A DNA stretch of 64,000 nt from Actimicrobium antarcticum (GTDB lineage: Bacteria; Pseudomonadota; Gammaproteobacteria; Burkholderiales; Burkholderiaceae_D): positions 1-64,000 of the forward strand of contig NZ_BAAAZE010000002.1 in assembly GCF_039536745.1 (NCBI RefSeq). Direction: 5' to 3'. Position 1 is the stretch's first letter. Every line of letters begins with the position of its first letter. The translations under genes were made by a program, and so were the position numbers. Below are positions 43,916 through 52,322 of this stretch, piece after piece. The notes beneath the pieces were generated by a model, which was not told where the DNA came from, did no database searches, and saw nothing but the letters and a program-made list of their open reading frames with translations.

Positions 43916-44722
43916 ATGAGCGACAAATTCATTGAAATCCAGAATGCCGAAATGTCGTTTCCGGTCAAGAAGGGCACGTTCCAGGCGCTCGTCAACGTCA
44001 ACCTGAATGTGCGCAAGGGCGAATTCATCACGCTGATCGGCCACTCCGGTTGCGGCAAATCGACCTTGTTGAACATGATTGCCGGACTCACCACCGCAAC
44101 CGGCGGCATGCTGCTGTGTGCTAACCGCGAAATCTCGGGGCCGTCGCCAGAGCGTGGCGTGGTGTTCCAGAACCATTCGCTGTTGCCCTGGCTGACTTGC
44201 CATGAAAACGTCTACCTCGCGGTCGAGCGCGTGTTCGGCGCAGTCGAGCCGAAAGCCCGGTTGCAGGAACGCACCCGCACCGCGCTCGCGATGGTGGGAT
44301 TGACGCACGCCGAACACAAGCGCCCGCATGAAATCTCGGGCGGCATGAAGCAGCGCGTTGGCATTGCCCGCGCCTTGTCGATGGAGCCGAAAGTGCTGTT
44401 GATGGACGAGCCATTCGGTGCACTCGATGCCCTGACCCGCGCCCATCTGCAGGATGAATTGCTGAAGATCGTCGCCAATACCCAATCGACCGTGGTGATG
44501 GTCACGCATGATGTGGATGAAGCGGTCTTGCTGTCGGACCGTATCGTCATGATGACCAACGGCCCGTCGGCCACCATCGGCGAGATTCTGTCAGTGCGCC
44601 TGCCGCGTCCGCGCGAACGGGTGGCGCTGGCGGCTGACCCGCTGTACATGGAATACCGGACCTCGGTGCTAGAGTTTCTGTATCACCGGCAAGCGCGGCC
44701 GGTGGCGAAAGAGGCGGCTTGA
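43916..44722 (+). CDS. nrtC: Nitrate ABC transporter ATP-binding protein
   Basis: A 268-residue ABC ATPase: Walker A 'IGHSGCGKST', Q-loop 'VVFQNHSLLPWL', signature 'EISGGMKQRVGIARAL', Walker B 'VLLMDEPFGALDALTR' and switch His in 'VTHDVDEAVLLSDRIV'. It lacks the extra NrtA-like C-terminal domain of cyanobacterial NrtC, so it is closer to NrtD/NasD. ATG at 43916; the longer frame to 43787 lies inside nrtB. It powers nitrate import with NrtAB. Confidence 0.94.
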   Translation: MSDKFIEIQNAEMSFPVKKGTFQALVNVNLNVRKGEFITLIGHSGCGKSTLLNMIAGLTTATGGMLLCANREISGPSPERGVVFQNHSLLPWLTCHENVYLAVERVFGAVEPKARLQERTRTALAMVGLTHAEHKRPHEISGGMKQRVGIARALSMEPKVLLMDEPFGALDALTRAHLQDELLKIVANTQSTVVMVTHDVDEAVLLSDRIVMMTNGPSATIGEILSVRLPRPRERVALAADPLYMEYRTSVLEFLYHRQARPVAKEAA

Positions 44723-44822
44723 GGACGCGTTCTGGCGGGGCACATTCTTGGCTGGCGAGGGGTGCGGACTTCGTGGAGCGAACGGCGCTGCTCTGCATGG
44801 TTCGGACATCGGTACATGGTTA

Positions 44823-47387
44823 TCACGCACGCGGGGGAAGTAGCGCATCCGACTGCAGCTGTCGCCTTAAGGCGATGACCTCACGCAACGACTCCGAACG
44901 TCGTGACCTTCCGTCAGTCTTGCTGCGCCGGGAGGATGTCGCCTCTGTCAAGGTCGGTTCCACTAGCGTCGCAACCGCGGCCAATTCTGGTTGCTCCCGC
45001 GTGCTGGCGAACTGCAACAGGCCGGACAGGGCGTTCCTGAAAGCCAGAGCTTCCGTCGGATTCATCACGACTGGTTTGAGATTGCCGTACTGATCCTCTA
45101 GTTGGCTCAAGTTACTTTCAAATACTTGTCGAGCAGCATTGCGCAGTCGTTTATCCAGCCCTGCCAAAGCGGAATTGCGAACGAGCTGCTCGCCCATTAA
45201 TTTCTGGTTTTTCTGACGGCTCGGTGATGCCGTGTATTGCTGTTCTGTCAGGCTGGGCGGTGGCAGCATTTCAGCCAGCTCCTTCAGGTACTGCAGTGCT
45301 TTGGCCGGATTGATGGGCGTTGTCGTGGTGTGCAAAGACTCTCTATCGAAGTTCTTCAAAGCATGAATGACAGTACCTACGGCGAGATTGTGAAGCCGCA
45401 TTTCGTTGAATTGGTCCCGTTTTTTTGTGCTTTCGGTGATTAGGGAAGATTTCGTTTTGCTGACCAGCGATGTGACCTCATCGGCCATCGCCATCGCCTC
45501 TTTCGAGGCTTCTAACAGCTCCGCCTTTGTCATCGCCGGAAGTGCCGTCCTCATATCCTCCATTTCCAATTGCAAGTCGCGCATCTTGACCGCGGTAGAT
45601 TTGTTCAGACCACCCGCGTTGATGTAGGCCGCAATCTCTGATTCGGAGCGAGCAAGCCCTGCTTCCATGTCACGCAGAAGCCTGGATAGTCGGTTAGGGG
45701 CAATCGCATCACTGGCCGATGAAGACGGCTGGCTCCCGGAAAGCGGGATGGATGAGACTGTCGACAATGATGAAAAATCAGAATCCCGCGATGAAGACCC
45801 GTGTTCAGTCTGGTCGTCTCTTGGGAAAACGACGCCCGTTTGGTGAACGACTCCCAATATGGGTGATTCGCCGCTGAGCGATGGCAGCGGCGTAATTTCA
45901 GTCTGGCCACGTGCCACGACAATGCCGCCAGGTGGTGCGAGTGCAGCCTCCGGACTTTCTGTATTCAGCACACTGATTGGTGCGTGCGCGGACATACCGG
46001 GAAAAAAATCGGAGCCGGAAACGGTTTCCCGTCGCGGCGGTGGATTTTCGCCCCGGTTGCTGGGCTCCGCCAGTTGGCTTGTGTCACTCGGTATCGGCAG
46101 TCTGTTGAGCTTCGTGACGACGTCTTGCTGGCACTGCCTCGCATTTGCTACGGTCTCATCTGCATGCCCTCTCATGACTGACAATTCGGCAGCCAGTATT
46201 TCTGGTGTCTGTTCCGTTGCAGGGAGTTGGATTTGCTGCTCCATGGCGTCCAGGCGCACCTGAAGCGTCATCAGATAGGCGTTGAGACCGGCCTGGTAGT
46301 CGGTTACCGACTTGATCTCGATCAGAACGCGTGGCGCCTCGCGCGTGCTGCTGGCGCGTATGATTTGCGACATCGGAATCAGTGTCAGTGCCTCATTGAC
46401 AGCCAATTGACACTCTGCGAGATGCGTTCCTGCCGCGATGATCTGCTGTGACATCGGGAGTCTGCCTTGGTGGCGCGATGACGTTTGCGCCTCGTCCGTC
46501 GTCAGGACACTTTTGCTCGCAAGGCTGGATTCACTGTGGAGTGACTCCGTGTTTTCGAGGATGGTTTCCAACTCAGGTTGGGGCATTCGCGTTTGCCTGG
46601 CCCGGAACGGAAGCTCATCGAGATCTAACCGGACGCGGTCACGCCCTTCAGCGCCAATCTCATGGTGGTCGTCTCTGTCGCAACTGCCATTGCTACTCCC
46701 GGTGCTGGAATTCGTTGATAGCAGGACTGGGTTCTGAACAGAAGTGTCTGACTCCGTTGAGAAAAGAGGAGATGAACCCTCGGAGTGCGTGCCTAGCGCT
46801 GCGGGGGACCATATGTCCTCGTCCTCGATACTGTTTCCAGTATGCGTTTCACGCAACTTAGCGTTTTTGTCACGTGATAGCGGCGGTGTATTGCCCGTGG
46901 TATGCGGTTCGCTAAACAAGCTGAACATCGGATTGAGGTTGAACCCTGCGTATGGCGCTGAGTCGCTACCAACCAGCGGTGAGCTGTTTGCCGAACTGGC
47001 TGATGATGAACCCACACTGCTCAAGCCAATTGTGGCGGTGCTGTCTCGCACTGAAGAAGTGTCCGAATTTGTGGGCGATGCTTGCGTTGAAGCAATGCTC
47101 CTGTCGGCGTCAAGACTGTGGACAGCACGACTTTGGGTGTCACCCCTGTTTGCTTCCCCGACAGGTTCGGGCTTGGACCGGGCGCTTGAAACACCGCGTC
47201 GACCGGTCAATCTCGCAAACGTCGAAGCAACTTTAAGTTTGACCCGCGCCTTGACCGATTCGGACGTGCCTTGTCTTGGTTGCTGTGTTTCCTGTGTTTC
47301 CTGTACTTCCGGCGATCGCCGCGACTCTCCGTTGTGAACGTTATCGTAGCGCGTTCCTGTAAAGTATCTGAAAATGAAATTTGACAT
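44823..47387 (-). CDS. Large Ser/Thr-rich orphan protein, possible secreted effector
   Basis: An 854-residue protein (start at the ATG at 47387, 'MSNFIFRYFTGTRYDNVHNG'; a TTG at 47399 is in frame). I recognise no family. Residues ~1-300 are low-complexity and rich in Ser, Thr, Asn, Gln and Glu, for example 'STNSSTGSSNGSCDRDDHHE'. Residues ~320-440 look helical, ~440-580 are again disordered and ~585-790 are predicted coiled-coil or helical ('LLRDMEAGLARSESEIAAYI', 'MRDLQLEMEDMRTALPAMT'). The end is basic. There is no Sec signal, no membrane segment and no catalytic motif that I can see. The polar disordered N-terminus is typical of type III effectors. Codon use looks less GC-biased than neighbours. 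It is a single gene between nrtC and a dehydrogenase gene. Confidence 0.75.
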   Translation of the reverse strand: MSNFIFRYFTGTRYDNVHNGESRRSPEVQETQETQQPRQGTSESVKARVKLKVASTFARLTGRRGVSSARSKPEPVGEANRGDTQSRAVHSLDADRSIASTQASPTNSDTSSVRDSTATIGLSSVGSSSASSANSSPLVGSDSAPYAGFNLNPMFSLFSEPHTTGNTPPLSRDKNAKLRETHTGNSIEDEDIWSPAALGTHSEGSSPLFSTESDTSVQNPVLLSTNSSTGSSNGSCDRDDHHEIGAEGRDRVRLDLDELPFRARQTRMPQPELETILENTESLHSESSLASKSVLTTDEAQTSSRHQGRLPMSQQIIAAGTHLAECQLAVNEALTLIPMSQIIRASSTREAPRVLIEIKSVTDYQAGLNAYLMTLQVRLDAMEQQIQLPATEQTPEILAAELSVMRGHADETVANARQCQQDVVTKLNRLPIPSDTSQLAEPSNRGENPPPRRETVSGSDFFPGMSAHAPISVLNTESPEAALAPPGGIVVARGQTEITPLPSLSGESPILGVVHQTGVVFPRDDQTEHGSSSRDSDFSSLSTVSSIPLSGSQPSSSASDAIAPNRLSRLLRDMEAGLARSESEIAAYINAGGLNKSTAVKMRDLQLEMEDMRTALPAMTKAELLEASKEAMAMADEVTSLVSKTKSSLITESTKKRDQFNEMRLHNLAVGTVIHALKNFDRESLHTTTTPINPAKALQYLKELAEMLPPPSLTEQQYTASPSRQKNQKLMGEQLVRNSALAGLDKRLRNAARQVFESNLSQLEDQYGNLKPVVMNPTEALAFRNALSGLLQFASTREQPELAAVATLVEPTLTEATSSRRSKTDGRSRRSESLREVIALRRQLQSDALLPPRA

Positions 47388-47525
47388 GGGTAGTCCCAAA
47401 AGTTGTCTGCCAAGGCATCGGCAACAAGAGGGGGTTGCGTGCTGCAGTTACCGTGTGTGACGCTACCGGGCAGACAGTTCCGTAACTACCGGGCAATTAA
47501 TCTGATCGTACCGAGCGTTACCCAC

Positions 47526-47559
47526 AAAAAAGCCACCCTGAACATTTCGGGTGGCTTTT
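47526..47559 (-). terminator. Terminator after the semialdehyde dehydrogenase gene
   Basis: On the minus strand AAAAGCCACCC pairs with GGGTGGCTTTT around a short loop, then a T-run. It lies ~75 bp past the stop of the dehydrogenase gene. Confidence 0.88.
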
Positions 47560-47632
47560 CTAATACCGATGAAAAGAGCCGGTTGCCGCGCCACGCTGAT
47601 TCACAGCGCAACCGCAACCGTCCCGGTGAGCA

Positions 47633-48997
47633 TCACTCCACCCGAATCAGCTTCTTGTTCACAAACTCCTGTATCCCTGCACTCGACAATTCACGTCCGT
47701 ACCCCGAATTCTTGATCCCGCCAAACGGCAGTTCCGGTGACGACGAATTCGGTTTGTTGATGAACACCATGCCGGTTTCGATCTGGCGTGCCACCCGCTT
47801 GCCGCGTTCTAGGTCTTTCGTAAATACCGAGCCACCAAGCCCGAACGGCGAATCATTGGCCAGCGCAATCGCGGCCTTCTCATCCGCCACCCGGAAGAAC
47901 AGCGCCACCGGACCAAAGAATTCTTCCTTGTACGCCGGATTGTTCTTGTCGATGTCGGTCAGGATGGTTGGCTGCATGAATGCGCCCGGTACGTCGCTGC
48001 GCGCGCCGCCCACCACTGCCTTGGCGCCGGCTGCTACCGCGCGTTGCACCTGCTCGAGCAGGTTGTCCAGCGCCGCTTGCGATGACAGTGGTGCCAGGGT
48101 GGTGGCCGGGTTCATCGGATCGCCGGGCTCGAAGCCTGCCAGTGCGGCCGTGAATTGCGCCAGAAACCGGTCGGCCAGTGACTCGACTACGATGAAGCGC
48201 TTCGAGGCGGTACAGGCTTGCCCCGAATTGCCCATGCGTCCGATTACGCCTTGCTTGACGGCCTCGTCCAGATCGGCATCGTCGAGCACGATGAAGGCGT
48301 CGCTGCCGCCCAGTTCCATGGTGGTTTTTTTCAGGTTTTGTCCGGCGCGGGCGGCGACGACGGCACCGGCGGCTTCGCTACCGGTCAATGCCACGCCCTT
48401 GATGCGCGGATCGTCGATGACCTGGCTGACCTGATCTTTCGAGATATACAGGTTGGTGTAGGCACCGGCCGGTGCGCCGGCTTCAGTCATCAGCCGCTCG
48501 AAGGCACGGGCGCATTGCGGCACGTTCGAGGCATGCTTGACCATCACCACATTGCCGGCCATCAGATTCGGTGCGGCAAAACGGGCGATCTGGTAGTACG
48601 GATAATTCCATGGCTCGACACCGAACAGCACGCCGATCGGGTTGCTTTCGACAATGGCTTCACCGGTTTTGGTGTGCAGTTTTTCGGCCGACAAAAACTC
48701 TTCGGCGTTCTGTGCGTAGTAGTCGAGGATCGCAGCACTGAGCGCGACTTCACCGCGGCTCTGGTCGATCAGTTTGCCCATTTCGAGCGTGATCAGTTTG
48801 GCGAATTCATCGGTGCGTTCGCGCAGGATGGCGGCCGCGCGTTGGAGTACTTCGCGCCGCTCCGTGAAGCTGGTGGTGCGCCATGCGGCGTAGCAATCGA
48901 CGGCCGTGGCGAGTTGGGTTTCAAGCTGGGCAGCGTCGGATTCTTTGAACTGTTCCAGTACTTTTCCATCGTAGGGATTGGTGCTTTGGTAGGCCAT
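47633..48997 (-). CDS. NAD(P)-dependent succinate-semialdehyde dehydrogenase
   Basis: A 454-residue aldehyde dehydrogenase of the YneI/Sad and GabD type. It shows 'GVEPWNYPYYQIARFAAPNL' (cofactor region), 'GVALTGSEAAGAVVAARAGQ', the general-base Glu in 'TTMELGGSDAFIVLDDADL' and the catalytic Cys in 'GNSGQACTASKRFIV'. It ends with 'ELPFGGIKNSGYGRELSSAG'. The short N-terminus (454 rather than ~480 residues) fits YneI-like enzymes, which oxidise succinate semialdehyde to succinate. Other small aldehydes are possible. It is a single gene with its own terminator. Confidence 0.88.
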   Translation of the reverse strand: MAYQSTNPYDGKVLEQFKESDAAQLETQLATAVDCYAAWRTTSFTERREVLQRAAAILRERTDEFAKLITLEMGKLIDQSRGEVALSAAILDYYAQNAEEFLSAEKLHTKTGEAIVESNPIGVLFGVEPWNYPYYQIARFAAPNLMAGNVVMVKHASNVPQCARAFERLMTEAGAPAGAYTNLYISKDQVSQVIDDPRIKGVALTGSEAAGAVVAARAGQNLKKTTMELGGSDAFIVLDDADLDEAVKQGVIGRMGNSGQACTASKRFIVVESLADRFLAQFTAALAGFEPGDPMNPATTLAPLSSQAALDNLLEQVQRAVAAGAKAVVGGARSDVPGAFMQPTILTDIDKNNPAYKEEFFGPVALFFRVADEKAAIALANDSPFGLGGSVFTKDLERGKRVARQIETGMVFINKPNSSSPELPFGGIKNSGYGRELSSAGIQEFVNKKLIRVE

Positions 48998-49156
48998 AAG
49001 TGTCCTTCGTCGGTTGAATGAGGCAATCGGAATCTCAGGTTGCCATCATTGCCGATTTGGCATCGTGCTGCCGTGCGCCAGCGCACTTACAGATGAAAAC
49101 GGCCTGCTGACGAAGGACGGCCTGACGAGGAACAAGGTGGCGGCGCGCTGCAGCGA

Positions 49157-50866
49157 TCAGCGCACCACCAGCAGATACAGCAACAGCAGATTCAGTACTA
49201 CCGACACCACCGCCACGCTGCGCCAGATCGACAGTGCATCGCGTTGCAGCAGGGGAGCTGGTGGCGCCTTGTTGAGCGGTCGCGTGGCACCGCGCTCCAG
49301 TGCCAGCAGGAATTCTTCGGCGGTGTCGAAGCGTTCCGACGGCATCCGGGACACGGCTTTCAGCACCACATTTTCGAGCCAGTGGGGTACGTCGGGGCGG
49401 GTGCGCGTGGGCGGTACCGGTTCGCCAAAACGTGGTCGCTGGAAGGCTTCGATTTCGCCATACGGATAGCGCCGCGTGAGCAGCTGATACAGCGTCACGC
49501 CGACTGCATACAGGTCGGTCTGGCGCGACGCTGGCGCCCCGTCGAATTGCTCCGGTGCCAGATAGGACGGGGTGCCGGCCTGGGTGGTGGCTCGCTGCGG
49601 CGCGTCCAGTCCCGACTGGGCCACGCCAAAATCGAGCAGGCGCAGTTCTCCATCAGACCCGATATGGATATTGGCCGGTTTGATGTCGCGGTGCAGGATG
49701 CTGCGCCGATGCAGCGCACCGGCCGCGCGTACCAGTCGCGTGCCATGCGCGATGACTTCCGGAATCGTGAAGTGGGTGGCGGCATCGAGCTGCTGCTGCA
49801 ACGTGCTGCCGTCATGCCAGGTGGTCAGGAAGTACAAGGCACTGCGATTGTCGGGCAGGATCACCTGCGCAAAAAAGCGCGCCACGGCACGCTTGGCCAG
49901 CCATTCTTCATGCGCAAAGGCGGCCCGTTCCTGCGGGTCGGTACCGCAGTCGGGTTGCAGGGTTTTCAGGACCAGCGCGCGATGGTTGCGCAGGTCGGTG
50001 ACACGATAGAGCAGCGTGCTGCGCGAGTTGTGCAACACGCTGTCGATGCGGTAGCCATCGATCTGCTGGCCCGGCTTGAAGCGCGGCGGTACGGGCAGCA
50101 ATTGCAGGCTGGAGAGCGCATCGCGCAAATCCTGTTCCGGTAGCGCATCGATGCGCAGCACCAGCGCACTGGCATTGTCGCCGCCACCGGCATCGAGCGC
50201 GGCCTGGACCAGCTCGGCTGCAGTATCGTCAGCGCTGCTGTTGCCGGGATTACCCAGCGCCAGTGTCGACAGGCGGCTGCACAGGTCGACATCGCGCAGC
50301 GCACTCCAGACGCCGTCGGTGACCAGCAACAGCACGTCGCGCAATTGCAGTTCACCCATGCCGTGATCGATGGCCAGCCGCGAATCGAGTCCGATTGCAC
50401 GGGTCAGCACATGCTGCATTTCGGGTTTGTCCCAGACATGGTCGGTGGTCAGCCGGGTCAGCACGCCGGCGCGCAACAGATACAGGCGGCTGTCGCCGAC
50501 ATGCGCAAAATGATAGAAGCCGCCGCGCAGCACCACGCAGGTCAGCGTGGTCGCCATGCCGGTCAGTTCGGCCCGCACCGAACCCTGATGCTGGACCCAG
50601 CTGTTGGTGGCGCTCAGGACCCGGTCCAGTGCCTGCGCAACCGGCCAGGTATCCGGCGTGGCGTAATAGTCCGACAGCAGGCCGCGCACCGTGTACTCGG
50701 CGGCTTCCCGTCCACCCTGATTGCCCGAAACACCGTCGGCAATCGCCGCCAGCACACCCTTGGTCGACAGTTCAGGTTCGCGTGGCGTGACCATGCCAAC
50801 AAAGTCCTCGTTGCGCGGGCGCGGTCCGGACTGGGTGGCGTGGCCGAGTGCGAGCGTCAATGGCAT
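49157..50866 (-). CDS. Fused PP2C phosphatase / Ser-Thr protein kinase, membrane-anchored
   Basis: A 569-residue fusion. Residues ~1-240 are a PP2C phosphatase: 'RNEDFVGMV', 'LAAIADGVSGNQGGREAAEY', 'AHVGDSRLYLLRAG', 'LLLVTDGVWSAL' and 'GGGDNASALVL' hold the metal-binding Asp residues. Residues ~270-525 are a Hanks-type kinase: Lys in 'RALVLKTLQPD', catalytic 'ILHRDIKPANIHI', 'LLDFGVAQSG' and 'GTPSYLAPEQFDG'. The C-terminus is one TM helix ('SVAVVSVVLNLLLLYLLVVR'). The gene starts 4 bp after the narK stop. Such fusions next to nitrate assimilation genes recur in betaproteobacteria, which suggests post-translational control of nitrate uptake or reduction; targets are unknown. Confidence 0.92.
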   Translation of the reverse strand: MPLTLALGHATQSGPRPRNEDFVGMVTPREPELSTKGVLAAIADGVSGNQGGREAAEYTVRGLLSDYYATPDTWPVAQALDRVLSATNSWVQHQGSVRAELTGMATTLTCVVLRGGFYHFAHVGDSRLYLLRAGVLTRLTTDHVWDKPEMQHVLTRAIGLDSRLAIDHGMGELQLRDVLLLVTDGVWSALRDVDLCSRLSTLALGNPGNSSADDTAAELVQAALDAGGGDNASALVLRIDALPEQDLRDALSSLQLLPVPPRFKPGQQIDGYRIDSVLHNSRSTLLYRVTDLRNHRALVLKTLQPDCGTDPQERAAFAHEEWLAKRAVARFFAQVILPDNRSALYFLTTWHDGSTLQQQLDAATHFTIPEVIAHGTRLVRAAGALHRRSILHRDIKPANIHIGSDGELRLLDFGVAQSGLDAPQRATTQAGTPSYLAPEQFDGAPASRQTDLYAVGVTLYQLLTRRYPYGEIEAFQRPRFGEPVPPTRTRPDVPHWLENVVLKAVSRMPSERFDTAEEFLLALERGATRPLNKAPPAPLLQRDALSIWRSVAVVSVVLNLLLLYLLVVR

Positions 50867-50870
50867 CGCG

Positions 50871-52085
50871 TCAGATCCGGGCGCTGGTCATGGCGGCGCT
50901 GCCCCAGGTGGTGCGCCAGCGGCCCTTGACCGACGACAACCCGATCAGCGCAACCACGGCCAGCGAGGCAAAGATCGTCAGGCCCAGCTGATAACTGCCG
51001 GTCATCTGCTTCGAGAAACCCAGGCTCGACGCCAGATAAAAACCGCCGATACCGCCGGCCATGCCGACCAGTCCGGTCATGACCCCGATCTCCTTGCGAA
51101 AGCGCTGCGGCACCAGCTGGAATACCGCGCCGTTGCCGGTGCCCAGCGCCAGCATCGCCAGCACGAACACGATCACCGCCGGCACCGCCGACGACAGGCC
51201 GATGCTGGCAATGAACAGGAAGATCGCCGCCAGCACGTACATGATCGACAGCGTCTTGATACCGCCGATGCGGTCGGACAATCGGCCACCCATTGGCCGC
51301 ACCAGCGAACCGGCAAACACGCAGGCAGCAGTGAAGTAACCGGCGGTGACCGGCGACAGTCCGTACTGGCTGTTGAAGTAAATCGTCAGCGAGGATGCCA
51401 GCCCCGAAAAGCCGCCAAAGGTCACGCTGTAAAAGAACATGAACCACCACGCATCCTTGTCTTTCAATACCTGCAGATATTCCAGCATCGACTTCGGCGG
51501 CGGTGCCGATGGCGCATCCTTGGCAAACACCATGTAGACCACCAGCGCCACGCCGAGCGGAATCAGGCACAGGCCAAACACGTTTTGCCAGCCATACGCC
51601 AGCGCCAGTGTCGGTGCAAACAGCGCGGCAAAGGCGGTGCCCGAATTGCCGGCACCGGCAATCCCGAGTGCGGTGCCCTGATGCTCGGGCGGATACCAGC
51701 GCGATGCCAGCGGCAAGGCCACGGCAAAGGCGGCACCTGCCACGCCCAGGATCACCCCCAGCGCGAGGATGCTGTGGTAGCTGTCGAGCTTGCCCTGCCA
51801 GGCCCAGAACATCCCGGCGATCACGATCACCTGGCCGATGGCGCCGGCCCGTTTGGGTTTCAGATGATCGACCAGCACACCCATGACGATGCGCAGCAAC
51901 GCACCCGCCAGCAGCGGCGTGGCCACGATCAAGCCCTTTTGTGCCGCAGTCAGGCCGAGGTCCCTGGCAATCTGCACGCCGAGCGGGCCGAGGATGACCC
52001 ACACCATGAAGCTCAGGTCGAAGTAAAAGAAGGCGGCCAGCAGGGTCGGGGTATGACCGGCTTTCCAGAACGAGGTTTTTTGCAT
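50871..52085 (-). CDS. narK: NarK/NasA-type nitrate/nitrite MFS transporter
   Basis: A 404-residue major facilitator protein with twelve helices. The start is the ATG at 52085 ('MQKTSFWKAGHTPTLLAAFF'); the frame runs open far upstream on the strand opposite nirB, but that is not coding. Nitrate-porter signatures are visible: 'GIAGAGNSGTAFAALFAP' and 'GLVGMAGGIGGFYLASSLGF', with the substrate-binding Arg region 'LPLASRWYPPEHQGTALG'. It imports nitrate for the assimilatory reductase. It is divergent from nirB and read from its own sigma-54 promoter at 52124-52139, and the PP2C-kinase follows in the same operon. Confidence 0.93.
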   Translation of the reverse strand: MQKTSFWKAGHTPTLLAAFFYFDLSFMVWVILGPLGVQIARDLGLTAAQKGLIVATPLLAGALLRIVMGVLVDHLKPKRAGAIGQVIVIAGMFWAWQGKLDSYHSILALGVILGVAGAAFAVALPLASRWYPPEHQGTALGIAGAGNSGTAFAALFAPTLALAYGWQNVFGLCLIPLGVALVVYMVFAKDAPSAPPPKSMLEYLQVLKDKDAWWFMFFYSVTFGGFSGLASSLTIYFNSQYGLSPVTAGYFTAACVFAGSLVRPMGGRLSDRIGGIKTLSIMYVLAAIFLFIASIGLSSAVPAVIVFVLAMLALGTGNGAVFQLVPQRFRKEIGVMTGLVGMAGGIGGFYLASSLGFSKQMTGSYQLGLTIFASLAVVALIGLSSVKGRWRTTWGSAAMTSARI

Positions 52086-52123
52086 GATGGGGATGTCGCA
52101 GTGAATGAAGGTGCAGCTGCTAT

Positions 52124-52139
52124 TGCAAGGCTTGTGCCA
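52124..52139 (-). promoter_or_regulatory. Sigma-54 promoter of narK
   Basis: Read on the minus strand, TGGCACAAGCCTTGCA is a perfect TGGCAC-N5-TTGCA element, 39 bp before the narK start. Confidence 0.88.
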
Positions 52140-52273
52140 ACTAAAATTCGACCCATGCGTGGTTTGCAAGAATTTTCTGGTGCGGAAATCACGGCTGCAC
52201 CAAACAGAGTGACGGTGCGCGCAAAACCAGTGCGGTTTCATAATCCTGATGGTGCGTCGTCCGTAAAAAATCA
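52140..52273. promoter_or_regulatory. Shared upstream control region of narK and nirB (probable NtrC sites)
   Basis: Between the two divergent sigma-54 promoters lie several TGGTGC / GCACCA half-sites: TGGTGCGG at 52178, TGCACCA at 52196, GGTGCG at 52214 and TGGTGCG at 52250. They resemble halves of the NtrC site TGCACC-N5-GGTGCA, but no perfect full site is present. One activator cluster could serve both promoters. Confidence 0.55.
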
Positions 52274-52289
52274 TGGCACCGGTTTTGCT
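52274..52289 (+). promoter_or_regulatory. Sigma-54 promoter of nirB-nirD-nasA
   Basis: TGGCACCGGTTTTGCT is a perfect TGGCAC-N5-TTGCW element, 34 bp before the nirB start. Confidence 0.88.
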
Positions 52290-52322
52290 TAGAGTGAAGC
52301 AAGAATTCTTCGGGAGTGCGCT

